From the NCBI GenBank assembly GCA_949317995.1, contig OX439050.1:18244061-18308060 (forward strand): a stretch of 64,000 nucleotides of DNA, given 5' to 3'. This document shows, in pieces, positions 1 through 12,159 of this stretch; position 1 is the stretch's first letter, and each line of letters starts with the position of its first letter. The position numbers and the translations under genes are program-made. The notes beneath the pieces are model-generated. The model made no database searches. It saw only the letters and a program-made list of their open reading frames with translations, and was not told where the DNA came from. The DNA is from Acholoe squamosa. Its lineage: Eukaryota > Annelida > Polychaeta > Phyllodocida > Polynoidae.

Positions 1-290
1 GTCCCAAAGACCCACAAAGGTCCCTAGTTAAAAAAAGGTCCAAAAGTCATGAAAGGTCCTATAAAGGTCCAAAGTCCCAAAAAGGTCTTAATGTCCCGAA
101 AAGGTGCAAAAGTCCCGAAAAAGTTCTGAAAAGGGCCCAAAGTCTTCAGAAAGTCCCAAAGTCCTAAAAAAGTCCCAAGGTACCAAAACGGTCCCAAGAT
201 ACCATAAAGTTCCATAAAATTCAATAAAGATCCAAAAAGTTCAACAAAGATCTGTAAAGTTCTACAAAGAACATAAACTCAACAAGGTGG
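1..290. repeat. Degenerate short tandem repeat, AAAGTCC/AAAGGTCC type
   Basis: The stretch is built from variants of a 15-20 bp unit around 'aaaggtcccaaa' that drifts toward 'aaagttccataaa' at its right end. Its reverse complement recurs at about 48186-48440. It belongs to a larger repeat whose other part is at 2440-3134. The minus-strand reading frame here is a by-product of the repeat and is not a gene. Confidence 0.8.
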
Positions 291-350
291 CGTTTGCTTA
301 AACTTTTACCTTAGCTGTTTGTCTCTATCCAAAAAGTAACAAGTCCAGTT
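262..350. repeat. Repeat segment also present inverted at 48110-48185
   Basis: The segment around 'caaggtggcgtttgcttaa' and 'tagctgtttgtctctatcc' is the reverse complement, with a few mismatches, of 48110-48185. A third, weaker version lies at 48587-48660. Position and order match the inverted arrangement of the flanking repeat blocks, so this is the same dispersed element rather than a separate feature. Confidence 0.7.
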
Positions 351-489
351 ACAAAGTAACTTGCCCATGATTCCCAGCACCATGGACACAAAGCATTTAA
401 GGGCAGCAGTTTGTAAGTGTCTGTACATTATATCCCCTGTGTGGTAGGTCCTGGTGGCTACATCCTGGTGGCTACACCATCCCTCCCAA

Positions 490-2310
490 GTGATCACCCC
501 AAATCCCCAAATGATCACCTCATGTCATCACTGCATGTCATCATCCCCTGTCATCACCCCATGTCATCACCTCATGTCATCCATGTCATCATCACATGTC
601 ATTAATGTCATCACCTCATGTCATTTTCCTATACCATCACCTCATGTAATCAACTCATGTCACACATATCATCTAATGTCATCGAGATCACCTCACGTCA
701 TCACCCCATGTCATCACCTCATGTCATCCATGCCATAACCTCATGTCATCATTCCATGTCATCATCTCATATCATTACCTTGTCATCACCTCATGTCATC
801 AATATCACCCCATTTCATCACCTCATGTCATTATCCGTTACCATCACCTCATGTCATGCATGTCATCACCCCATGTCATCACCTCATGTAATTAATGTCA
901 TCACCCCATGTCATCACCTCATGTCATTAACCATACCATCACATCATCACCTCATGTCATCCATGTCATTACCTTTTCATTACCTCATGTCACCCATGTC
1001 ATCACATATCACCTCATGTCATCACCCCATGTCATCATCTCTAGTCATCCATGTCATCATCTCTAGTCATCCATGTCATCATCTCTAGTCATCCATGTCA
1101 TCATCTCTAGTCATCCATGTCATCACCTCATGTCATCCATGTCATCACCCCATGTCATTATCCATACCATCATGTCATCATTCAATGTCATCACCTTGTC
1201 ATCACCTCATGTCATCCATGTCATCACCTCATGTCATCCCATATCATCTCATGTCATCCCATATCACCTCATGTCATGACCCCATGTCATCATCTCTAGT
1301 CATCAATATCATCATCTCTAGTCATCCATGTCATCACCTCATGTCATCACCTCATGTAATTAATGTCATCACCCCATGTCATTATCCATACCATCATGTC
1401 ATCACTCAATGTCATCACCTTGTCATCACCTCATGTCATCCATGTCATCACCTCATGTCACCCCATATCACCTTATGTCATCAACTCTAGTCATCAATGT
1501 CATCATCTCTAGTATTCCATGTCATCACCTCATGTCATCCCATATCACCTCATGTCATCACCTCATGTCATCACCCCATGTCATCATCTCTAGTCATCCA
1601 TGTCATCATCTCTAGTCATCCATGTCATCACCTCATGTAATTTATGTCATCACCCCATGTCATCACCTCATGTCATTATCCATACCATCACATCATGTCA
1701 TCCATGTCATCACCTCATGTCATCCCATACCATCATGTCATCACCTCTTATCATCACTCAATGTTATCACCTCATGTCATTACCTTGTCATCACCTCATG
1801 TCATTACCTTGTCATCACCTCATGTCATTACCTTGTCATCACCTCATGTCATCCCATATCACCTCATGTCATCACCCCTGTCATCACCCCATATCATCAC
1901 CATCACATGTCATCACCTCATGTCATCATCTCTAGTCAACCATGTCATCACCCCATGTCATCCTCTCATATCATTATCCAATACAATTACCTCATGTCAT
2001 CACCTCATGTCACCACCCCATGTCATCACCTCATGTCATCCATGTCATCACATCATTTCATCAATCCATGTCATCATCTCATGTCATTATATTGTCATCA
2101 CCTCCATGTCATTATCCCATACCATCACCTCATGTTGTCAATGTCATCACCTCATGTTGTCAATGTCATCACCTCATGTCGTCCATGCCATCACCCCCTG
2201 TCATCACCCTCTGTCATCATCCCATATCATCACCTCATGTCATCATCTCTAGTCATCCATGTCACCACCCCATATCATCATCCCATGTCACACTTCCTGG
2301 TCATATCCTT
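490..2310. repeat. Minisatellite of CATGTCATCACCT units, about 1.8 kb
   Basis: Dense array of short units that alternate 'catgtcatcacct', 'catgtcatccatg', 'catgtcatcaccc' and 'catctctagtcatc'. Higher-order blocks recur, for example the segments around 1040-1120 and 1570-1640. All three plus frames stay open for long distances because the units contain no in-frame stop, giving His/Ser/Met-rich readings up to 260 codons that are artefacts. The array lies inside the left copy of the inverted dispersed repeat; the right copy (47.0-48.5 kb) lacks it, so it expanded after that insertion. Confidence 0.92.
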
Positions 2311-2439
2311 CCATCTGCCAGGTGTTCATGGGAAAGATCAGAAGGACCTTGAGCTTTCCCACAGTGCTATTTCTCTTAAAGGAACTGCTGATACTTGTGA
2401 TTGATGTGTGAGCCTGCTACAGTATGTGTCTGTATGGGG

Positions 2440-3134
2440 CCTAATGCTTTGTCTATGAGAGAATCTTGGAATTAAACCTATCAATAAACCAAATTGGAAG
2501 GCCTTCAAAATCAACTATATCAAAAGATGTTTGCCCAGATAACCATGGCACACAGTGCCCCCATTCCTACTCTATGCCCTCCTCTTCTAAAAAAATCTGA
2601 AATCTGTCTATAAGTGGGGTTAAAGACAGTTTGATTACCCTTTTATTTAGGGTAAAAAGAGCCCTAAATCCCATGCATTTCTCCATAGGAAAAAAAGACA
2701 ACAGTAATTACCATGTCACAGCCATCAAAGTACACCTTAAATGTAAATTCTATTGCATGGATAGTTTTGTCTTACTTTTTGTCTCACTATATGACTAATT
2801 TTTTGGGGTTCAATTGTAACCGAAATAGTGCTAAATGACAGGTTTTGATGGTCTATGCAAATTCTTGGAATCTCAATATAAGAAAATCATACCCCATGAA
2901 ATGTTTTTTTCATCATTATCATAAGATTTTCATGTAAATAGAAATATGACTCATGGGGTCTTTGAAGGGTGTGATAGGGCATATGCTGTGTAATGGAATA
3001 TTTTTTTGGTGGTGCATATAATCTGCTAGAAGCCAAAATAGCAATTGAAACTTGGTAATCATAAGAAACTCGGCTAAGGGCTAGTAAACAAGAGGTCAGA
3101 AAGGTGTTGTCAAAGGCCCTTGCCTCGTTTAATA
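2440..3134. repeat. Dispersed repeat, left copy (inverted partner at 47006-47696)
   Basis: About 690 bp aligns as reverse complement with 47006-47696. Shared stretches include those around 'tctatgagagaatcttgg', 'ccatggcacacagtgcccc' and 'gcccttgcctcgtttaat'. No protein-coding frame is evident. Together with 1-350 it forms one element copy of unknown class; the outer end lies outside the window. Confidence 0.85.
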
Positions 3135-3220
3135 AATGTGGTAAACTTCTGCTCTCTTCTCAAATACCTTGAGTATAAGAATACGGCACAGATGGGTTTT
3201 CCTTAGGCTAGCGCCACACC

Positions 3221-3457
3221 TACTGTAAATTCTCCCTTATAAGCTGCACCCTCATATAAGCCGCACCCTGAGTTAGAGAGGAAGCTAAAGGCAGGCTGCA
3301 TCTAGGGGCTGGAAAGTTGATGCTTTAGTACTATTCTATAGATTTAAAAACTCCCCTATAAGCCGCACCCTCACTTTGGGCTGATTCTCTAAGCCTAATT
3401 TGGATTTGGATTCTGGTATAAGCCGCGGCTTATGCTTATACGAGGGAATTTATGGTA
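3221..3457. mobile_element. MITE-like element, 'TACYGTA...TATAAGCCGCACC' family
   Basis: Starts 'tactgtaaattctccc' and ends 'gagggaatttatggta', an imperfect inverted pair. The interior repeats 'ataagccgcaccct'. The family recurs about ten times in this window (for example 14715-14912, 25120-25326, 37264-38011 and 49747-50023). No transposase is encoded. A clean insertion of a relative into the LINE at 14.7 kb shows a TA target duplication, compatible with a Tc1/mariner-type mover; that assignment is inference. Confidence 0.7.
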
Positions 3458-5677
3458 CAGCATTGCATGTTTGAGTCACACCACATTGGTGAAATTTAGT
3501 CAGTGAACGACCAAACACTTTTAATCTTTTGCGTGACATGTAAATTAGGTCAACTTTGATTTTTATTGACAGGATGTACTCTACTTGCTGTCACCTCGGA
3601 AAACTGATAATAAACCTTGTTTTATTGTGCCGACTTGGGTTAATTTCACTTTGTTCAGAGATGTCAGTTGGGTATGGGCTCAACCTCTGATTTTTTTTTT
3701 CAGTTGCACCCATTTCCTCCAATGTACATGTATTACCTTAAAGCCCCCATCTCATCTTCATTTCAACCTGTTCCCCTCACTCACAACTTTTAAACCCATC
3801 TCTAGAATGGATGGTCATGTAAAGACAATTAAAAAAAAACTGCATCAGAATTTCAGCCAATCAGAAGCCAGCTTAGATTCATGTCCTCTGAAATCTCATT
3901 TCAGAGATCCTCTGACCTCTGAAGGGTGCTTTGTCTAGAAAAGGCTAGACGGCAGCACAAGGCATGCTCTATTTCACCTATTGAAGCCTGAACTATGCTC
4001 AGCCTTATGCTACCTAGAAGTAGAAAGGGCATGTTGTAAGGTATCTATGATAAATGTAATTCTCTCTATTAAAATTATGACCACAAGATGGAAGAAGCCT
4101 TTTGAGATGTCTGATTTTTGGGAAAGTTTGAACATCTGAAAATAGACGGACCACTGATATAAGTACCACAGTATTTTCATCTAAGATCCACACAGTCATT
4201 GACAGTGTAGATGGGTTTGACAGACAGCCATGCTGTCAACTAAGCCCCCCTAACTCCAGGCCTTCATTAGATCTGGGACCACTTTACAGCCACTTTAAAT
4301 TTCACAAAATGATGCCTGATGAGTCCCTATAGGACGAAACTGCTCCAATCTGTCAACAACTCATTGTTGCTGACAACAAACTAAGGATGCCTAGCAACCT
4401 TGGTGCTCCTGACAACCCTCCATGGAGATTTGTCAACAGTGGCTGTTGCCTGGCAACAGTGTTCCGAATGACCGCACAGCCCTTGGGCCAAACCGTCATT
4501 TAGAGTGGTTGCATCATGAAGGAAGGAGGTAATTTTTCTAGCCCTGTCAAAAACTTGGAGTTAGTATTAATTGTGGATTTTCCTCAACGCTTTCGTTAAG
4601 AACTAAGGTGCGCCAAAATCAAAAATGTTAGAACTAATTTTTAGACCCCCTGTGATAGGCAGACAGAAAAAAAAAACCCAGTTACATGATAGTTTTTAAG
4701 TGCTTCCTAGTGTCTCCTGAGGCCATCTCTCTATTGAAATTTCAACAAAAGAAAAGCTGTGTATAGGCCGCACCCTGAGCTGCACCTCAGCCTAAATATG
4801 AGCATAAGCCAAGGCATATATTCAGGAGTTTAGGCTCCATCTATCCAGTCACTAATTCAGCTCAACTTTGAAGGGACCAAAGTGCATTAGGCGAGCACAT
4901 CGAAAATTCTGAGCATAGCAAATGTGAAGCACTTTGAATTTGTAGCGGGTTTACTTTAAGGGTATACAGGTGTTTATTGCACTGTGACTGATTGAAGCAG
5001 ATAAAATGTTGACCATGTAATACCTATAGCTCGATGCAGCAAGTTGGGAACCTAAAACTTAGTTTTTCCTGAATTTTTGCTAAGAAATCCTGTAGTTTAG
5101 CCAACAATTATCCGATTTACACAATATTTGCAACAAATGAAAGATAAAACTCATTGCTTTCAGGCAAGGGTAAATGGTATTACATTAATATAGTGCACAG
5201 TTTACCACTGAAGTACAAATTATAAATTTAAAAATCATTAGTTTGGCCCTACATATTTTGAAAAAAAAAAAAATTCTAACCATCAGTTTTTCATAGATAG
5301 CTCCTGGCCCATCAAGTTTATAAATGAGTATGCTTTTTTCCCTACCTCTATGGTGGCTCATTACACTATGGGAGACATGTGATTTTTGTTAGTTTGCAAA
5401 AACTGTGATTTTCAGCAAAATTTCTGCACTTTGGTCCATATATGGACGCATGATCACCCACTGATACCAGAATTATCCATTTTTATGTTCTACTTGATCA
5501 TCTTTAAAGGCATGTGAAATATCTAACTAAGTCATACAATAAGTGTGAGAAGAATTAGCCACATCTTCTGATTCTAGTCTTTGGTGCTGACGATGCTTTT
5601 GTTGCTATTTACAGCTAAATAGCCTAAATAGCTTAATAGTGCATCATAATAGGCCTCACATGCCTAATATGGGGTTC
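3458..5677. other. No gene recognised; one decayed MITE fragment
   Basis: About 2.2 kb. I see only short, uninformative frames, A/T runs and a decayed relative of the 'ataagccgcacc' family near 4758-4835. The open frame at 3585-3938 has no recognisable domain and begins in repeat-like sequence. Confidence 0.5.
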
Positions 5678-6813
5678 TACCGTAATCTCCCGCATAGAAG
5701 GCGCACCCCCAACTCAAAGAAGGCCTTTTCACGTAGAAGGCGCACCTACCTCTTCTGGATCGATTTCTGGAAAAACCCGCGTACAAGGCGCCCCCCCAAC
5801 TCACAGGGGGGCTGTTTCGCGTAGAAGGCGCCCCCTCCCCCCTATTGTACACTGACCGGGCTGCCGTAGGCCGAAATACCTGCCTGCTCACAGGCAGGAT
5901 CCAAGATGTATACAAGTCTATAGTGGCACAAACACATGGCTAGTCTGAACTAAGTACTCACTTTCAGTTCCTGGAAATTGTCCCTCCTATTCACAAACAT
6001 GTAGTTTTCATGTACATCAGCTTATATTGACTGAAACATGAGATATATCCAATAAATCTGACATGTTTATCTTGAGCTTAGATATCACTACCTCAATGGC
6101 CTCCATTGTCAACATGCTGGGGTGCTACCTGGTGTTAGACTGCTCGTGAAACATAGGTTTAACCAACCAAGAATAGTGTAGTCTTTTTGGCACTAGGTGG
6201 CTACACCTGGCTTCAAGATGGCCGACAATGATTTGGAGTTAGGGAGGGAGATTTGAAAATCACCTGGATTATTAATTATTACAAGTATTTCAAGTGCTTT
6301 GTGTATTGTGAATCTTTGGATATACATTGAGGGAAGTGTTGGTGGAAGCATTGGACCTGACAGTAAGTACTTCTGTGAGAACTGGGCACTCAGCCAATCT
6401 GGCTGACCAAACAGACTACAACAGACACACTTGGTCTCTGAGGTTCCCTTCAGAGCGTCTACGGAGTAGGCTGCCGCAGTGCTGGCTCTATGAGTTCAAG
6501 CTGTCATCGGCACACGGTCGGCTTGAACCCGCCGAGTGCTTGTACACCGACCGGGCTGCCGCGGTGAGGGCTCTATGAGTTCAAGCTGTCATCGGCGCAT
6601 GGTGGGCCTTATCTCCGGCGAGCGCGTTGACACCCCCCTGGTTCCACCCACTCTGAAACTGCTTCCCACGCCCCTGAATTGCCAATCGAGATGTTGGAAA
6701 AAACCGCGTATAAGGTGCACCCCCAACTCAAGGCAATTTCCCTCCCCCGTATAAGACCCATGAATGATCTGATTCGCTTATAAGACGCGCCTACTACGTG
6801 GGAGATTACGGTA
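5678..6813. mobile_element. Composite element bounded by TACCGTAATCTCCCGC inverted repeats
   Basis: The left end 'taccgtaatctcccgc' and the right end 'gtgggagattacggta' are inverted and enclose about 1.1 kb. Inside are several 'cgcgtagaaggcgcaccc' sub-repeats and a duplicated block around 'gggctgccg...ctctatgagttcaagctgtcatcgg' (about 6470-6515 and 6550-6597). A segment at 6634-6675 recurs at 8838-8876 next to the gag relic, so unrelated sequence has probably been captured or inserted. Confidence 0.6.
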
Positions 6814-7523
6814 ATAGCATTTCAATATGGTTTTCAATGGGTCATCAGGTCAAAACAACAATGGAGTTTAACAGAAACAAAAGGGTTTTGCACCATGGAC
6901 CTGTTCACATTGTTCAGTTCTTCAGATATTCTTATCTTGAAAAGACATTTATGAGCATGGTGCTTTTCCAGCCCGTATTGGACCTACAGAGGGCATTTTG
7001 TCTAGTCTGACATGTATTATGAGAGAATAATGCATAGCAAATGATTCTATTTTCATATTTTGTTATGATTTTTGAGATAGAATCATACACAAGACTTGCC
7101 TTCTGCACCATGTGCAAAAATGTCCCTTGAATGAAGGCATTTTACATGCACAGCTGCCTCCAAAACTGGAAAACACTCAGGTTCCCAACTTGCTGCATCG
7201 AGCTATAGGGAGGTCAGCAGGTAGAATACTGGAGACTTGTGTAGTCATACACTGCTAGGATTCCACTGGTTTAATATGGTGAGAAATACCCTACCATGTG
7301 GCCTTCATTTCCCGCATGGAATACGAGAAAATGATTGACAAATATGTATATGAATGTCAAATAAAGATTTTGAAAAAAAGGACACTTAAAAGAATTAAAC
7401 AAGCAAGCGTAGTACTTTCAAGCAATGTCATAAAATATATAGTCTGCTGACGAGTCAAGTTTGGCTTTGAAAGTTTCTATCCAAAGAATCATTTCAGGGA
7501 AAAACATTTTGACAGCAAGCACT

Positions 7524-7568
7524 GAAAGAGTGCATCATGATGCCCTGATTGCCATGATGCACTCTTTC
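7524..7568. repeat. Hairpin with a perfect 16-bp stem
   Basis: 'gaaagagtgcatcatg' at 7524-7539 is exactly complementary to 7553-7568, leaving a 13-nt loop. It may be the remnant of a short inverted-repeat element. The sequence gives no direct evidence for a small RNA. Confidence 0.7.
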
Positions 7569-7609
7569 TCAGCAACAGGAATATAGATCTAAAAGTTGTG
7601 TTAAATGTG

Positions 7610-7860
7610 TTCTACGCGAAACAAACCCCCTGTGAGTTGGGGGGGGGGCGCTTTATACGCAAGCTGCGCCTTCTACGCGGGAGATTACGGTAGTTACAAG
7701 ACTTGGTTGTGTTATTTATTTCCACTTAAAACAATTATTTAAGGTACGGTAATCTCGCGCGTATATCTTATATGCCAAACAAAGGCCAGGTGCGCCTTAT
7801 AGGTTTTCCCCAAGAAGGTGGTGCGTCTTATACGCGGGGTACCTGAAATTTCTAATCCAG
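7610..7860. mobile_element. Two partial MITE copies, head to tail
   Basis: 7610-7692 is a right half ending 'gcgggagattacggta'. 7745-7845 is a left half starting 'tacggtaatctcgcgc' with interior 'gtgcgccttatagg' and 'gtgcgtcttatacgcgggg'. Both belong to the 'TACCGTAATCTCCCGC' family, and neither half is complete. Confidence 0.65.
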
Positions 7861-7921
7861 ATATCCACTTCCATGTACACTGTATAGGCCTGAGTAAAGC
7901 CTTGCTGAGGTGTTACTGCTA

Positions 7922-8003
7922 TATGAGAGGGTGTGAGGGCCACATTGTAGGGTGTGGGGGCCACAGTGGAAGGTGTGAAGGCCACATGGTAGGGTGTAAA
8001 AAG
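7922..8003. repeat. Short tandem repeat 'gtgtgaaggccacatggtag'
   Basis: Four imperfect copies of a unit of about 19 bp of the form 'ggtgtgaaggccacatggta'. Both strands stay open across it, which explains the small reading frames here. Confidence 0.7.
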
Positions 8004-8097
8004 CTGTGAACACCCTCCAACAGGTACTGGTAAGGTAGGAGGGCAGCTGAAGCCTTATAGCACATTGCCCACATTTGACCTCATATCAAATTTGCAA

Positions 8098-8156
8098 AGT
8101 GGCTTCACCTGGTGTCAAGTGAATGATTCCTCGAATTGACACCAGGTGAAGCCACT
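8098..8156. repeat. Hairpin with a perfect 21-bp stem
   Basis: Positions 8098-8118 ('agtggcttcacctggtgtca' plus one base) pair without mismatch with 8136-8156 across a 17-nt loop. The arms are not simple sequence. A perfect 21-bp stem this close together would be a strong foldback if transcribed, but no promoter or expression can be inferred. Confidence 0.8.
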
Positions 8157-8399
8157 ATCCAATTTGTATCAAATTCCTATCCAATGGCTTTATATTCAAC
8201 TCAAAAAAAAAAGATCTTCAAACTATGTTTAGATAATGTGAAGATATAAGTTCAGTCCTAACATGCCCAAAACAGTGATGGAATGCTCAAATGGAGAAAA
8301 AGACTGATGATTAGAGATCTATTTCTATTCACACCTCTTTTGTGGCATTCTGAAATCAATATGACCAGCATCATACTAAATATTTCCAAGACATTTCAT

Positions 8400-8578
8400 G
8401 TAGAATCTGCGTCTTCTACATGAAATATACCCAAGAAGTTTGGGGTGTGTCTTATACAAGGGGTTCTTCTAAAACTCAATCCAGAAGCACCTGTGTGTCT
8501 ACTATGTGAACCAGCCTTTTCTGAACATGGGGTGCATCTTATATGCGAGCTGCATCTTATATGCAAGAGAATACGGTA
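8400..8578. mobile_element. Degenerate copy of the TACCGTA MITE family
   Basis: The interior repeats 'tgtcttatacaaggggtt', 'gtgcatcttatatgcgagctgcatcttatatgc', and the right end is 'gagaatacggta'. The left terminus is degraded ('tagaatctgcgtcttctac'). Confidence 0.6.
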
Positions 8579-8878
8579 GTTATCGATCAAGAATGAATGG
8601 ACAGGCAGAGAAGTAGATCGCAAAATTGCCATTTTCACTTTTGCGGCTTGTTTTCAATTCCGCCCTCTGGGTGGTGCTGAACTCGTGCAAAATGCACAAA
8701 TTAGAAAACAGGGTAAATCAAATGTGCCGAACACAATGAGATGTACTACAATTCCGAATTATGAAACCCCACCAACTCCTCAAAAGGTCAAAACTAAAGG
8801 GTCAAGCAAAGGGAGGTCAAAAATTTCAGAAAACCCCCTGGACCCACCCACTCTGAAACTGCTTCCCACGCCCCTGGG

Positions 8879-9750
8879 GCTGAGACATATTTGAAAGCCG
8901 AGCGAGAGAAAGTATCTAAGGTGCGTGCCTCTTCACGGTCCATGGCTGAGATGTCGCAGTTGCAGGAGGTCATCTCGGAAATGAAGACTAGGCCGGATGA
9001 TAAGCCCATGGGTACACCCGAGGTTAGATCTGGAAGAGGCCCCAAATGTTTCGAATGCGGATCAACGGAACATTTTAAGAAGAGCTGCCTAGCTGAAGCG
9101 AGTGGAAGCCGCGAAGAGGCGGGATGCCGCAGCGAAGCCATCGGGAAACTGATAGGGGTCCCTCCCTCCAGTCTGGACGGAACCCCTGCTCCTGAGAGGG
9201 AATGGCTGGGTAGAAAGGAAATGGATTAGAAGTGGAAGGGCAGTTGTGGGGCCGGAACATAAGCCTGGTGGTAGACACGGGGGCCACGAGAAACCTGCTG
9301 TCCACGGCCTGGTGGAAGCGGGAAGGATTGCCAGGGGAAGTGCAGCCTACCACATCCTCCTACCACACGGCGGATGGTAAGCCTCTGCAGGTCGGGGAAG
9401 GGTTGTCACGGAACTACGCTGTGGGTACCGGACGCGGGTGGCTACTTTTGTGATTGCCGATATCTCAACGCCAGGCTTGCTAGGGGCAGACTTCCTGAGG
9501 CAGACACGGGCTACAGTCGACCTCACGCATGAGATTTTGTTTAGTTTTATGTCCGGGGGCCATCGAGGAACTCAGACATTCAATCGCGCATGAGAAGTTG
9601 CTTTGGTCAGAGGAAGACGCGGGTGAGCCGTTCAGGCTCGTTAACGAGGAAACTAGGGTCGTGGAAGGACGAACGGAGAGAGTCATCATGGCGTGCGTCC
9701 CTGAGAACGCCAATAATTGTTGGAGTGGAAATAACTATGACTATGACTAA
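8879..9750 (+). pseudogene. Broken gag/protease relic of an LTR retrotransposon
   Basis: The first frame (8891-9229) has a zinc knuckle of CCHC form, CFECGSTEHFKKSC, at about 9049-9090, after a charged stretch. After a frameshift near 9225 a second frame (9232-9453) carries the aspartic-protease active site LVVDTGATRNLLS at about 9265-9303. Another frameshift near 9450 leads to GLLGADFL, the second conserved protease segment, then a stop. The order zinc knuckle, protease, and protease C-end is that of Ty3/Gypsy-type elements. No reverse transcriptase follows, so this is a fragment with at least two frameshifts. It is not the same family as the Gypsy element at 55.4 kb, judging by motif context. 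Confidence 0.75.
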
Positions 9751-10178
9751 GGGTTAATCCGCCTATTCCAGCTTACTTTATCGAAAAAAGAGGTAGGAGA
9801 AATAAGAGAAAAGTTGGTCGTTTTAGGCCCTTCATCCCATTCCCATGGGCGACTGCTGTTTAGGATATTACGTTAAACTTGAAAAGGCAAGATATTTTCG
9901 CTTAGAAATAGCAATAACAAATAAAACATAAGATGGATGACTAAACTCCATTTGTTGAACACAATGACAACTGTAAAAGGCAAAAAATCTTTCTTATTTT
10001 TATTCAAGAACGTAAAAGCACATTCCCCCATCCCCGATCCGAAGAACGGATCAAATTTTTCAACATTCAAACTTGTTACCATGGAAATGGTTATCGTTGA
10101 AACCAAACTTTGACTCATAAAAATCTTCAAAAATCGGAAAAATGTTAAAAAATACAACAAAACTGAGGTCAGCCCCCT
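9751..10178. other. No gene recognised
   Basis: A/T-rich sequence without a domain-bearing frame; the minus-strand frame at 9873-10160 is hydrophobic but shows no conserved motif. Confidence 0.5.
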
Positions 10179-10181
10179 TTA

Positions 10182-10444
10182 GGGAGTGGTCAATTTTTTA
10201 ACAAGAGGGGAGGGTGGTGGTTTTGGGGGAGGGGCAACAAATTTCAGAACCATATTGGGGGGAGGGGGAAACAACTTAATCTTTCACCCCTTCTTACTGA
10301 AATAGCCTGCGCATGATCTGCATCACTATAAAATAAAGGGGGAGGGGGAATTTCTGACCCCTTCGTGGGGGAGGGCCAAAAAAGTGTTGACGTGCCCACC
10401 TGAAAATCCACCACCCTGCCTGTTGTTAAAAGTTGACCACTCCC
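10182..10444. mobile_element. GGGAGTGG-family inverted-repeat element, complete
   Basis: Starts 'gggagtggtcaatttttta', ends 'taaaagttgaccactccc', and is flanked on both sides by TTA (10179-10181 and 10445-10447). The interior alternates G-rich and C-rich runs. A 3-bp TTA/TAA duplication is typical of PIF/Harbinger elements, so this is probably a non-autonomous relative; no transposase is present. Confidence 0.75.
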
Positions 10445-10520
10445 TTAGGCTTAGATTAGCCTTAGGTCAGTCGAGTTACCAGAAACAGTTTTTTTTTCTT
10501 TGGTTTGTGATCATTACTTA

Positions 10521-10805
10521 GGGCGTGGTCATTATATGGAGTGGTGGTGGGTTTTTTACGCCCCCCCCCCTCCTCGATGGCAATATACATTTTTTCGCCA
10601 CCCATGCCTCTGGCGCGGAGAATTTTCGCACCCCTCTTGGTAGCGTGCTGGTTTTTTTTTGCTAAAAAGGGGGTAAATGTTTTTAGCCCCTCCCCCCTCA
10701 AGAGGGGTCAAAATATTTTAACACCCCTCTCAAGGAGAGGGGTTTGAAATGTTAACGCCCCCCTCAAACCCCCCACCCCCCTGTTAATAAAAAATGACCA
10801 CTCCC
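10521..10805. mobile_element. GGGAGTGG-family element, second copy
   Basis: Left end 'gggcgtggtcattatatgg' after TTA (10518-10520); right end 'taaaaaatgaccactccc' before TTA (10806-10808). The interior includes three repeated phrases of the type 'gaggggtcaaaatattttaacaccc'. A third, one-sided end begins at 10952 ('gggagtggtcattatttatc' after TAA). Confidence 0.7.
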
Positions 10806-10999
10806 TTATCAACAAGGGGAGTTTTCGATGAAACATTTTCTGTTTAGGCCCCCCTCAACGGTAGTCAATTTTTTTTGCATCCCCTCCCCCACGCCAGAGG
10901 CACATGCAGGCTTTTCTTGCTAAATTTGTTAGGCCCTAACACCCAGACTAAGGGAGTGGTCATTATTTATCAACAGGGGGGCGGCGGAGTTGTCACCGC

Positions 11000-11680
11000 T
11001 GTCAACCACTCTCTGAGGTCTCTGATACCCCTATGCCGAGTTTTTGAGATTTATCTATCCATTTGCGCCAAGCAACATGGCGCACTTCTCCTGAGATTAT
11101 TTTCCAACTAATTTACTTCAATTTTTCTTTCCATTGTATTTCAATATCGTCCTTATGCACAGGCTAAACTTATTCTTTGGTACCATAAGATTAACTTGTC
11201 CAAAATTCAATTTTAAAAAGCAATTACAGTGCTGCTCACTGGGAAACGTATCAAAATAAAGATGGCAGCTGCTGAAACCGTAAGGCTCGCACAGGAAACT
11301 TTTATCTGATGTAGCTCCTAAGATATCATGAATTTTGATTAGATTTTTTACAAACCATTAGAGGTTTGTGTAAGGAAAGGAACCCTGGCTTTGTATTAGT
11401 GGGCTTTCTCTCTAATTATGCTAACTAATCACATGTAAACAAAGTATTTTGTACTTCCGTTTGCTATACAGACTTAGCTGGTTTGACTATCAGCCAATGA
11501 AATAACACCATCTATTCACTGCGGTCCTCTCAGGGGGCAGGTGGTACCCAGCTGATAACTGCAATCAGTGACAAGGAGGCGTAAATTTGAGGAATTTAGG
11601 ATCTTTTTTAAGGAAATGTTCACAGCGTAGCTGTGATGAATTATTTTCTTATGGTTAAGGAACATAGTTACCATAGAACA
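11000..11680. other. No gene recognised
   Basis: About 680 bp with no domain-bearing frame or clear repeat structure seen between the one-sided GGGAGTGG-family end and the 85-130 bp tandem repeat. Confidence 0.45.
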
Positions 11681-11684
11681 AGTA

Positions 11685-12010
11685 TATAATTCAACTTGAT
11701 AGCATATTGGGAGTGCTCAGCCATGACCAGGCAGTATACACGACATCCACACACCTGAGACGTACTACAAGTATATAATTCAACTTGATAGCATATTGGG
11801 AATGCTCAGCCGTGACCAGGCAGTACACACGGCCAAAACACACCTGAGACGTACTACAAGTATATAATTCAACTTCATAGCATATTGGGAGTGCTCAGCC
11901 ATGACCAGGCAGTACACACGGCCTTCACACACCTTGGACACAGATTTATACATAGTAGTACGTCTCAGGTGTGTGGAGGCCGTGTGTCCTGGTCACGGCT
12001 GACCACTCAC
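11685..12010. repeat. Three direct copies plus one inverted copy of an 85-bp unit
   Basis: Three copies of a unit starting 'acaagtatataattcaactt' and containing 'gcatattgggagtgctcagc', 'tgaccaggcagtacacacgg' and 'cacacctgagacgtacta' begin near 11685, 11769 and 11857. At 11955-12015 the same unit appears inverted ('tagtacgtctcaggtgtgtg', 'tcacggctgaccactcacaa'), so copy 3 and the inverted copy can fold on each other around 11945. Confidence 0.85.
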
Positions 12011-12159
12011 AATATGCATATAGGCAGTGAGGTCACTGAGTACGATTTGGACAAAATTCTAGCGTGGACTGTTAGATGTGAATGAATTATTTTCAAATAA
12101 AAATAATTCAATAACTGCTGGGAACAGGCTTTAGCAATGGCGGCGCCCACTGGACAATC

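Noticed and set aside
1622..2404. 260-codon plus-strand frame and overlapping His/Ser/Met-rich frames
   Set aside because: They read through the CATGTCATC minisatellite in all three frames; length comes from the absence of stops in the unit.
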